NCBI RefSeq assembly: GCF_019578655.1
Contig: NC_063261.1
Location: 10,300,446 to 10,364,445 of the forward strand
Reading direction: 5' to 3'
DNA length: 64,000 bases
DNA from: Ricinus communis
Lineage: Eukaryota > Streptophyta > Magnoliopsida > Malpighiales > Euphorbiaceae
Positions 1 through 8,559 of this stretch are shown here, piece by piece. The notes beneath the pieces were generated by a model. It did not search any database, had not been told where the DNA came from, and saw only the letters and a list, made by a program, of their open reading frames with translations. The position numbers and the translations under genes are program-made. How positions within the stretch are numbered: the first letter of the stretch is position 1; each line of letters begins with the position of its first letter.

Positions 1-480
1 TTCTTGACAATTTCCTGGTTATTTTCAGATTCCCATAGCACCAGAAGACCAAGAGAATACGACATTCACTTGTCCTTATGGCACATTTGCCTATAGGAGG
101 ATGCCGTTTGGCTTGTGTAATGCGCCTGCGACCTTTCAGCGGTGTATGATGGCCATTTTCCATAACATGATAGAGGAGTCGATGGAGGTCTTCATGGATG
201 ACTTCTCCGATTCTAGAACTCTTTTCCCATTGTTTGAAAAATTTGGAAAGGATGTTAGCTAGGTGTATTGAAGATAACCTGGTGTTGAATTGGGAAAAAT
301 GTCATTTTATGGTCCAAGAGGGTATAGTCTTAGGACATAAAGTGTCACATGCAGGGTTGGAAGTAGATAGAGCTAAAGTGGAAGTTATAAGTAAACTACC
401 CCCCCTACTTTGGTTAGGGCTGTTAGAAGTTTCTTAGGGCATGCAGGGTTTTATAGAAGGTTCATTAAGGACTTTTCTAA
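1..480 (+). pseudogene. Athila-type reverse transcriptase remnant (palm and thumb)
   Basis: This would be the polymerase that copies element RNA into DNA. Frame 2 reads FQIPIAPEDQ, then the substrate-loop motif YRRMPFGLCNAP, then the catalytic box FMDD at 191-202, which stands for the YxDD of retroviral RT. A TGA lies at 4-6, upstream of these motifs. Just after the FMDD box the frame shifts near 203-215; the thumb continues in the frame from 198 with NLERMLARCIEDN and KCHFMVQEGIVLGHK. Another shift near 400-410 leads into RNase H. The N-terminal fingers are cut off by the window edge. The same stretch is present in element 3 (55755-56155), which lets the breaks be located by comparison. Confidence 0.9.
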
Positions 481-1051
481 GATCGCTAGGCCTTTAACTC
501 AATTGCTAGTAAAAGATATACCTTTTGAATTTGATGATGATTGTTTAAGAGCTTTTGAGTTATTAAAGGAAAAACTAACCACGGCTCCCATCATGGTTTC
601 TCCTGATTGGGAGCTGCCCTTTGAGCTTATGTGCGATGCTAGTGATTTTGCAGTTGGAGCTGTTTTAGGCCAGCGCAAGGAGAAGAAATTCCAACCTATT
701 TACTATGCTAGCAAGACACTTACGGACGCCCAAGAACACTATACAACCACAGAGAAGGAGCTCCTAGCTGTCGTGTTCGCTTTTGACAAATTCCGTTCCT
801 ACCTTGTGCTGTTAAAGACAATTGTTTACATGGATCATTCTGCTTTAAGGTATTTATTTTCAAAGCATGATTCTAAGCCAAGATTGATTCGTTGGGTTCT
901 TCTATTATAGGAACTTGACTTGGAAATTAAGGACAAACGAGGAGCTGAAAATCTTGCAGCATACCATCTTTCTCGATTAGAGAACCCACACTTGGAGGAG
1001 CTTAATGAGCAAGAGATCGATGACTTCTTTCTGGATGAGCACTTATGCTAA
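410..1051 (+). pseudogene. RT connection and RNase H remnant
   Basis: RNase H degrades the RNA strand of the RNA-DNA hybrid. The frame from 410 opens with the connection motif [19 protein letters not shown] and continues to [15 protein letters not shown]. The first catalytic Asp is at about 635-637. [13 protein letters not shown] supplies the second acidic position and MDHSALRYL the third block. A TAG at 908-910 interrupts the domain before ELDLEIKDKRGAENLAAYHLSRL, the typical end of this RNase H region in plant Ty3/gypsy elements. Apart from that stop the frame is intact for 166 codons, making it the best-preserved part of this copy. Confidence 0.9.
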
Positions 1052-2335
1052 ATGCAGGTGGCAAATGATATTCCTTGGTTTTCTGATTATGCAAATTATT
1101 TGGCTGCAAGGGTACTCCCAAAGGGTATGATGGGCCAGCAAAAGAAGAAATTCTTTGCTGACTTGAAGTATTACATTTGGGACGACCCCTTCTTGTTTAG
1201 AATTTGTGCAGATCACATTATCAGGAGGTGTGTATATGGGGAGGAGATCATTCAAATTCTCAAGCATTGTCATGAGGGACCGGTTGGTGGACACTAAGCC
1301 GCAAATCATACGGCCAGGAAGCTTATGGATGCTGGTTTTTATTGGCCGACTATCTTCCAGGATGCACGAGCTTATGTCCAGGTTTGTGATGCATGCCAAC
1401 GGTCAGGTAATATTTCTGCCCGAGATGAAATGCCCCAACATAGTATACAAGTGTTGGAAATTTTTGATGTTTGGGGCATTGATTTTATGGGTCCTTTTCC
1501 TTCTTCGTATGGATGTAAGTATATAATGGTGGCTGTTGAATATTTTTCTAAATGGCCTGAGGCATAAGCCTTGCCTACTAATGATGCTAGGGTAGTTGTG
1601 AGGTTCCTTAAGAGATTATTCTCTAGGTTTGGAACACCTCGAGCATTAATTAGTGATAGGGGAACCCATTTCTGTAATTCTCAACTTGAGAAAGTCACGA
1701 AAGATATGGAGTATCTCAGTGATTCTCCACACCTTATCACCCACAAACGAGTGGGCAAGTAGAGGTTACTAATAGGGGACTCAAGCGTATTTTAGAGAAG
1801 ACTGTAGGAGCCAGCAGGAAAGATTGGACTACAAAGCTAGATGATGCTTTATGGGCATTTAGAACTGCCTATAGGACTTCTACAGGGTTCACTCCCTTTA
1901 GGCTTGTGTATGGAAAAGGTTGTCATTTACCTGTGGAGCTAGAACATAAAGCATTATGGGCACTTAAATCATGTAACTTTGATTTGGATACCGCAGGTAG
2001 ACAAAGGCAGTGGCAGATAAATGAGCTAGAGGAGTGGCGTCAACAAGCCTATGAAAATTCAACAATCTACAAGGCGAAGACCAAACAATGGCATGACAAG
2101 CGATTGAAAAATTGGAAGGAATTTAACGTAGGAGATAGTGTGTTATTATTTAACTCTCGTCTCCGTTTATTTCCAGGAAAGCTGAAGAGTCATTGGTCGG
2201 GGCCATTTACAGTGACACAAGTCTTCCTTTATGGTGCGGTTGAAGTGCATCATCCAGAAAAGGGAAATTTCAAGGTTAATGGGTAGAGGTTGAAGCATTA
2301 CCTTGGAGGGTCACTGGATGTGGAGGAGCGGGTGA
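1052..2335 (+). pseudogene. Athila-type integrase remnant
   Basis: Integrase would insert the element cDNA. The zinc-binding HHCC domain runs from about 1265 to 1410 (HCHEGPVGGH, then CDACQRSG) and is crossed by a TAA at 1296-1298. The DDE core follows: GIDFMGPF with the first Asp near 1481, LISDRGTHF with the second near 1655, and GQVEVTNRG with the Glu at 1762-1764. A stop interrupts the core near 1565, and a one-base frameshift lies near 1710-1735. The C-terminal part from 1906 is open for 126 codons and holds the lineage hallmark [15 protein letters not shown] and the GPF/Y-like [13 protein letters not shown]. It ends at a TAG at 2284-2286 where element 2 still reads through. Confidence 0.9.
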
Positions 2336-2581
2336 ATTTGGTGCTCCATTTCTGATTCAAAGAAAAGAATAAAGTCTAGCTTATGACTTTAAAGAAGCTT
2401 GTTTCTTTTAATTTCATTTTAATTCTTTAGTTTTCGTTGTGAACTTAGTTTGATTAGATTTTACAGTTTATTTTTGGTAAGTTTTATTTATGTTGAGTGT
2501 ATGAGTTGAGGACTTATTGGTTATGCAGGTGAGAAAGAGTGAGAAAGTGCTGGGAATCGCAACTTTTGCATTTTCTGGAGT

Positions 2582-2869
2582 TCAACACGGGTGTGTTAGA
2601 GACCGTGTTCGTTAACACGGTCCGTGTTCTAATTGAAGAAAATCAAATTAAGATGAACACGTTTATAGTAGGAAACACGGGCATTTATGCCCAACCGTGT
2701 CCACAACACGTTCCCGTGTCCAAGACCGTGTCCGAAACATGGGCATGTTCTCAGCAGTGGTAAGTCAGCACGTTTTAATTCGCTTAACACGGCCAGATAT
2801 CCAGACCGTGTTCCTTAAAACGGCCCCTGTTGGTGAACACGGGCGTGTTCTGTACACTGCCTATATATA
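2582..2869 (+). promoter_or_regulatory. Palindrome cluster plus TATA box upstream of the env-position ORF
   Basis: At least eight half or full copies of AACACGG/CCGTGTT occur between 2582 and 2850. The last, GAACACGGGCGTGTTC at 2835-2850, lies 11 bases before CTATATATAC (TATA at 2862-2869). A pyrimidine-rich leader follows. The arrangement is that of a plant core promoter with upstream operator-like sites, placed between integrase and the downstream ORF rather than in an LTR. Promoter function is inferred. Confidence 0.5.
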
Positions 2870-2989
2870 CCACTTCATTTCAAAATCTCCGAAAATTTTA
2901 TTCTCCTCTTAGTTTTAGCAATTCTCTCCTCTCTTACTCTCTTATTTCTTATTTCTCATCTCGAAGGCTTTGGATACTACGTTTGTCAA

Positions 2990-3505
2990 GTAAGTATCCT
3001 CCAACTTCATTTTCCATTATTTTATTTTGATATTAGTTCAAATTTATGTTTTCTTTGTGTTCGAATTTGTGTTTCAATTTTTTCTATCTTTTTTTAATTT
3101 ATTTCCTTATTTTATTATATGGTGGATGCATTTACATTCATGTTTGTGCTTGATTTTCTTTTATTTTCTGTAATGTAGTTTATATACTTAACTTGCTTAT
3201 ATTTTCCATTTTTATTTTCCACCATTATTTATGATTGTGATTAATTCCTTATTTTTCTCTTTATTATTATTGTCGGCCATTAGCATGTTGGTTTGCATTG
3301 TGATAGATTATGGCGAAGTAAACTCCATATGGATGAATTGCAAATTTAATTGGTTAGCATTGCTTGGCAGTGTTGTGGATTAAATTTTCTTTGCAGGACA
3401 TTGAGCAGTTTAATTTTATAGAGTTAAATCGTTTGGTTTGTTCATTTTATGCCGTTATGCTGCCAGAATTTTGTTGATCCTTAGTACTAAAAGTTTCCTT
3501 TTCAG
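2990..3505 (+). other. Candidate leader intron before the env-position ORF
   Basis: A consensus donor GTAAGT lies at 2990-2995. A TACTAA branch-point-like motif is at 3485-3490, followed by a T-rich tract and an acceptor TTTTCAG ending at 3505. The putative intron is 516 bases long and T-rich, like plant introns. The first ATG after the acceptor, at 3511 (TACCATGTCC), opens the env-position ORF. With the TATA box at 2862, this would give a short spliced leader of about 100 bases. Seen: the motifs and spacing. Inferred: that they are used. Confidence 0.45.
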
Positions 3506-3510
3506 GTACC

Positions 3511-4871
3511 ATGTCCACCAAACAAGGATCATGAGTTTACAAGAGGAGGCGGACCGATGGTTCCTCTTCCTCGCGATCGTGAGGCGCTGCACCGACTAGT
3601 TCAGGCCAAATTAGACCACCGCAGCACCATCGATTCCTACTTTTCCAAGGGCAGCCCACCTTTGAGCAGAGATATCAATCGATGAGGCACAAAGATTTGG
3701 GAAAGGGGCGAGGATAGATCGGCCAAGATCGAGATCGGACTTGCAATCGCACCGATATCTCGAGACGCCCCCATTTCAACATTTTTTTGACATTGTTGAA
3801 CCAACATATAGGGAGTTGACCGTGGAGTTTGCCAAGACTTTCTTTCCGCAAAGCCGCTATGGACTTCCAACAACCGGATGCGATCGATTTCGGACTAGCA
3901 AAGCAAACTTTCATGATGAGTGTCACAGTTTGGGGTACACTTAGGCTTGTGGACCGAGGAGGATGCAATGGAGAGGTTTATACCGCTGGTGTGTCATATC
4001 CGCAGATGTGGACCGAGATTTTGATGACACCGAGGGATATGGGGGGTACTTGCATGCATTGGCTAGGACCATCAACGGCAGAGGAGATAGCGATGGTGTA
4101 GTTACCCAGCCGGACTGTTTATACTTTACAAAGATGCACAAAGACCACCGACATGGGGTACTTATTGGCCGAGCGGATCAGTGCCTTCCGCAACAACTCA
4201 AAGAAGGTATTTTTCCTGTTTGGGACTTACATCACTCGACCGGCTAGGAGTTTTGGAGGAAGCAATACCACATTTGGTGGGGTGATGGAGACGTTGGGAC
4301 TTCCCCAAATGGTTAGTATGGGGATGGTGACTCGTAGGTAGGGTCCGCTAGGACCAGAGTATAGACTGAGGAATGCTCTCTTGGCGACTCGAGAGGAGCG
4401 ACCGCCCCACGAGCCCATGGTACAGGATGTCCCACCTTCTTCCGATATTCCGGAGTCTTCCTCCGCACTGCCTACTTCAGCCTCCTTCGGGTCTTCACTG
4501 TTTTAGGAGTCTCCCCAATTGAGTTTAGAGAGCTGCAGCTTAGAGTGCAGAGGTTGGCAGAGGAGCAGCAGCAACATTTCATTCGACAAGAGGCTTTTCA
4601 ACAGGATCTTTTACAGCGTCAAGCTGAGGTTCAGAGCCAGATGAAGGCTCAGTTTGAGAGGCAGAGGGCTATGCTTCAGGCCCTGATTGAGCAGGGAGGT
4701 AGGTTAGAGGCCTCTATGGCCAATGACATGTTTGATGATATTTTTGCTACAGACTTTGCACCTGCCTGTCCACAGAGCCGAGTTCCAGAGCAGAGCCATT
4801 TTGACATCCCTCTAGCGGATGATCCAGCTGGCCCTCCCTCTCCGACTGAGCACCCTTCAACACAAATTTAA
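3511..4871 (+). pseudogene. Athila env-position ORF (ORF1/env-like family), broken
   Basis: This is the extra ORF found downstream of pol in Athila-type elements; its role is unproven. From ATG 3511 the frame is interrupted early (TGA at 3532 and again near 3589), and later segments lie in other frames. Recognisable blocks are TYRELTVEFAKTFF (from about 3804), DFQQPDAIDFGLAKQTF (about 3856), LWTEEDAMERFIPL (about 3950) and MGYLLAERISAFRNNSKK (from 4153). The C-terminus (4545-4871) is a Gln/Glu-rich predicted coiled coil ending in an acidic, Pro-rich tail. The first blocks resemble the Athila ORF-1 family in Pfam, by pattern only. I see no signal peptide or clear transmembrane segment, so calling it an envelope protein would go too far. 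Confidence 0.5.
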
Positions 4872-5004
4872 CGAGCCTCATATTGATGCCGCTCACGATC
4901 CACCAGCTCCTACGATATACATGCCGATGCACCTCTTTTCACTCCTGGAGCCATAATCGTATGATAGTTTCTTTTTCCTTTTTCATTTCATATATTTTGT
5001 ACAC

Positions 5005-5036
5005 TGAGGACAGTGTGTCCTTCAAGTGTGGGGTGG
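5005..5036 (+). other. Internal polypurine-tract-like motif
   Basis: TGAGGACAGTGTG is followed by AAGTGTGGGGT at 5024-5034. The same pair of motifs, with a different spacer, sits directly before the 3' LTR. It is also preserved in element 2 (AAGTGTGGGGT at 41177-41187). It could be a second plus-strand priming site or a relic of a duplication. Confidence 0.45.
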
Positions 5037-6385
5037 TGATATCAATATATACTTGCTTTCATGTTCTATTATTTTGTATATGAAATTCAGATCCTTTTCT
5101 AGTGTATATATCGCATTTCATTTATTCCATCTCAGTTATTTGTTTATTCTTTGTGCAATTTTTTATAAAATTTTGAAAATTTTTCACTTTGTTTCGATGC
5201 TCTTACTGTTGACTTGCTTTTGAAATCCTGTTTATGTCCACGTGATCGGGTAAAACCGATAGTGTTAAGTCTTGCGAAAGAATGTAAGATATTTAGTTTG
5301 AGTTTTGCACTAAGTTGCTTTGGTTTATTTAATTCTGTTTTGATGATTTTTGTTTGGAACCTACTCAAAAAGCACACTTGTGAGATATTGAGCCTCAATT
5401 GTAAGCATACACTTTATATGCTTGTATTTATTTCTTGTTGAGAGTGTCGATTACTGTCTTTACCTTTAGAACTTGCTCGGTAATGCTTATGAGGGCCACA
5501 ATGAGAGTTTAATACTTTGGTATGATAGAGGCACTTAGGTTTTTCATTCTAGCCAAATAGCCTTCATTTGTTTATTGATTCTGTAGATAACCCCTTCTTT
5601 CACCATTTCTTGTATCATATTCCATTACCACTTAGTTTTATTCTGCTTTGGGTTATGATTTTGCACATGAGTTATTTTATTGGGAATTTTTGTATTGGGA
5701 ATAGCTTTGGAATCTTGTAGCAGCTTACTTCAATCCAAAAAAGAAATTCACTCTATTATGTGAATGTTCTTCCCTTATAAAAAAAAAGAAAAAAAAGAAG
5801 AAAGAAGAAAAATATAGAAATAGAAGAATAAGAGGGAAAGGTGATGAAAAGAAAGAAAGTAAGTGAGCTAAACATTTTGACTTGATTCTTATTTCCCACA
5901 TTGGACTACTGTCATTGTTTATCCCTTATAATATTTGTGGCTTGTGTGCATGTCATGTATTTCATTGCAGAACACCATAGGTTCAACTCTGACTAAATTT
6001 ACCTACCCCTACCTAATCCCCATTACAACCCTTATAAAGACCTCTTGACATGGTTGTTGACTCTCCATAAGTGGTAGGAGTAGGATTTAAGAGCAAGCAT
6101 ATAGTAAGTAAGGCAGTAGTTGATGCATTGAGCGATTAAACACTACCCCTTTAAACACTTTGAGTGATTTAGAGTGAATCTGGTGAGGAGTTGGTTCTAA
6201 ATAATTTTGTTGAGATAGTATTTTGTGAATCAATAGCATCTTGGTTGTGATACTTGAATTGATTGCTTCGTTTCTTTCCCGTTTGACTTACACTTGTTAA
6301 GGATATGCGGAGCTTTCTAGTTTGTCCTGTCAGTTTAAGTGTTGTCTCTTAGTGGTTTATTTTCCTTATTTTACTTTTGATTGCT

Positions 6386-6419
6386 TGAGGACAAGCAATG
6401 AACTAAGTGTGGGGTTATT
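6386..6419 (+). other. 3' polypurine tract of element 1
   Basis: TTGAGGACAAGCAATG followed by AAGTGTGGGGT (6405-6415) ends four bases before the LTR terminus TGATGTG. Position and G-rich composition fit the plus-strand primer of reverse transcription. Confidence 0.7.
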
Positions 6420-7875
6420 TGATGTGCGTAAAATACACACATCTAAATGGGATTTTTAAGATCAATTTTATGGATATTTGGATGTGAATCGGTAACAACA
6501 CTCACCCTATGCGTATGTTTGTGTGCATTAGGTTCAAAAGAAGTCAAAGAATGAAAAAGGAAAGAATTGGAGCATAATTGGACGTCAAAGCTGCCAAAAC
6601 GAGCTAAGTACAAGCATGAGGAAGCTGAACGTGGCTGTGTTGGTCTCAACACTGGCCGTGTTCTCAGTACGGTCACAAACATAGGACGTGTTACCAACAC
6701 GGGACCCAACACGGCCGTGTTGGTCATCAAAGAAGAAGTAGATCTTATGGAGCACGACCACAAAGAGTAACACGGCCATGAACACAGCCCGTGTCCTTAA
6801 CACGGCTAGGGACACGGCCGTGTTTGAGGCGACAGGGGGTATTAATTAAAAGAATGAAGAGAGGAAAAAAAGGGAAGGCAACTAGGGTTAGAACGTCCAA
6901 AACTCATCTTTTTCCCTGTCTAAGGGTTTTCTGAGTTGAAACTAAGAGAAAAGGAGACTTGGATCAAGGTTTCACTTGGATTCTCTTCGAAGATCAAAGA
7001 TTGGCGAGGATTGTCGATTGGTTTCAATCCGAGTAAGAGGAACAAGAATCGATCCAAAATTGGGCACGAGGAATTGGAGCTGTTCACTCTCATCCAAGGG
7101 TGTATTCGGGTACCTCTACCTTTACTCATTTTTTGTAATTGAATTCTTATTGGTTGTGATTATGAACATGATTAGCTAAGCTTATTAACCCATTGGGGTT
7201 CTTTATCTAGGGATTTTTGTACTTCAATTTTGAATTGAATGTATTGATTGTCAATATTGGTTTGCAATGGAAGTATTTATTGATTTGTTCTTCATATCTT
7301 GTTGAATGATTTTTGAAATTTGAATGATCTTGAGAAATACGTTTAGGTTTGGATTGTCCTTTGCAACCTAGAATTGAATTCACCTAGAGATAGGGTTTTC
7401 GTTCTCTGGGATTGAGAATTAACAACTCTCAATAGTGTTAAATGGTACATAATGCTAATTTGGGTAATTAGAGTTAGGAAGAGATTTCAACCTAATTAAT
7501 CTAAGTTAAGATGTTAGTGTCCTTGAGAAAGGCATTAATTGTGTAGAGACTTTCCCACGGAAATTGGATTCAATCAATCAATTCCACCTTTAGTTTCCAT
7601 TCCTTAGAGACAAGAATTCCCAAAGGGTTATTCTTTTACTTGAATTAATCATTCCCTAGTATACGTAGTTCGACAACAATTAGAGTAGCTATTATTTAAT
7701 TTAGAAATTATTCATCAACACCATTTATGTTCTGTGATTAGATAACAGAGAAGATTGAGTAGATTTAGGTTCACACGTTCTTTGGGGAATACGACACTGG
7801 TACTCGTCATTAGCTGTACTCCACTGATAGGTACACTGCCTTAGGTCATAGTCTTGCTTGACTTAGCACACATCA
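6420..7875 (+). mobile_element. 3' LTR of element 1 (1456 bp)
   Basis: The LTR starts TGATGTGC and ends GCACACATCA, a perfect terminal inverted repeat with TG...CA ends. The polypurine tract lies immediately upstream and satellite sequence resumes immediately downstream. A nearly full-length, closely similar copy is the 3' LTR of element 2 (42595-44017). It contains a palindrome cluster (6627-6826), an AT-rich TATA-like stretch near 6841 and a long AT-rich downstream part. Small open frames inside it are not conserved and are not genes. Confidence 0.92.
6627..6826 (+). promoter_or_regulatory. CACGGCCGTG palindrome cluster in the LTR
   Basis: Roughly ten half or full sites lie in 200 bp, including the perfect 14-base palindrome AACACGGCCGTGTT at 6708-6721 and ACACGGCCGTGT near 6813. 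The cluster lies upstream of a TATA-like stretch, so it probably belongs to the U3 control region. The same type of cluster occurs at 2582-2850, 42800-42985 and 51255-51475. Confidence 0.55.
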
Positions 7876-8559
7876 ATATTTATGAATCTGAAAAAATAAC
7901 CCCGTAAAAGTAGTGTAATTGCGAGTTTGAGAAAACAACTTCGTAAAAGGGGTAAATTTTTTAATATGAGAAAACAACCACGTAAGAGGAGTATATATAT
8001 AAATATTAGAGAAAAATCCCGTAATGCGGGGATATTTATCAATCGAAAAAAATAACCCCTTAATTTTGGTATATTTGTGAGTATGAGCAAACAACCCCTT
8101 AAATGGGTTAATTTTATAATATGAGAAAATAACCTTGTAAAAGGGGTATATTTGTCAATATAAGAAAATAACCCCGTAAAACATATATATTTATAAATTT
8201 GAGAAAATAACCCAATAATAGTGCTAATAATTTAATATGAGAAAATGACCCCGTAAAAATGGTATATTTATCAATATAAGAAAATAACCCCGTAGAACAT
8301 GTATATTTATGAATCTAAAAAAACAACTCCGTAAAAGTAGTGTAATTGCGAGTCTAAGAAAAAAGCCTCATAGAACGGGCAAATTTTTTAATATGAGAAA
8401 ACAACCCCATAATATGGGGATATTTATAGATCGGAGAAATAACCTCGTAATTTTGGTATATTTGTAAGCATGAGAAAACAACACCTTAAATGGGTTAATT
8501 TTATAGTATGAGAAAATAACCCCGTAAAACGTGTATATTTATGAATTTGACAAAATAAC
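7876..8559 (+). repeat. 39-bp-unit higher-order satellite, block 1
   Basis: This is tandem repeat DNA made of roughly 39-bp monomers with the core GAGAAAACAACCCCGTAA and type-specific tails. In order the tails read: A AAGTAGTGTAATTGCGAGT, B GAAGGGGTAAATTTTTTAAT, C TACGGGGATATTTATCAATC, D TTTTGGTATATTTGTGAGT, E AAATGGGTTAATTTTATAAT, F AAGGGGTATATTTGTCAAT, G AACGTGTATATTTATGAATT, H TAGTGGTAATAATTTAATAT, I AAGTGGTATATTTATCAAT and J like G. An optional C' type has GAGGGGTATATTTATAAAT. Successive E monomers at 8101 and 8488 are 387 bp apart, so the higher-order repeat is about 390 bp. I do not recognise the family. It begins in mid-monomer after the element 1 LTR and is cut by a solo LTR. Confidence 0.93.
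8555..8559. repeat. Left TSD of solo LTR (ATAAC)
   Basis: It is identical to 10510-10514. The satellite reads on in phase across the pair, so the LTR entered an existing array. Confidence 0.9.

Larger units (their letters stand above)
4872..6419 (+). other. 3' noncoding region of element 1
   Basis: About 1.5 kb between the last ORF and the 3' LTR has no conserved reading frame; open frames here are short and not shared as protein with element 2. The stretch is homologous to 41050-42594 of element 2 as DNA. It includes an A/G-rich tract at 5780-5850 and two copies of a GAGGACA...AAGTGTGGGGT motif, listed separately. Confidence 0.75.
1..7875 (+). mobile_element. Athila-lineage Ty3/gypsy element 1 (5' part outside window)
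   Basis: The order of parts is reverse transcriptase, RNase H, integrase, an extra ORF in the env position, a long 3' noncoding stretch, a G-rich polypurine-like tract and one LTR. RT before integrase places it in Ty3/gypsy. The integrase tail [16 protein letters not shown], the extra 3' ORF and the long LTR are characteristic of the Athila lineage. The window opens inside RT, so the 5' LTR, gag and protease are not visible. Every domain carries stops or frameshifts, so the copy is dead. It ends in satellite DNA: the base after the LTR resumes a satellite monomer in mid-unit. Confidence 0.9.

Noticed and set aside
3511..4871. Calling the downstream ORF a true envelope glycoprotein gene
   Set aside because: No signal peptide, fusion peptide or clear transmembrane helix is visible, and the recognisable blocks resemble the Athila ORF family instead.
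5144..5441. Overlapping short ORFs on both strands in the 3' region of element 1
   Set aside because: Present in element 2 only as DNA homology with frame-changing indels; no protein-level conservation or motif.
6443..6815. ORFs within the Athila LTR palindrome cluster
   Set aside because: Frames arise from repeated ACACGG/CCGTGT units and are not kept in the second LTR.
8094..8110. Telomere-like AACCCCTTAAATGGG in E monomers
   Set aside because: It is not the plant TTTAGGG/CCCTAAA repeat, and occurs once per higher-order unit as one of several dyad variants.
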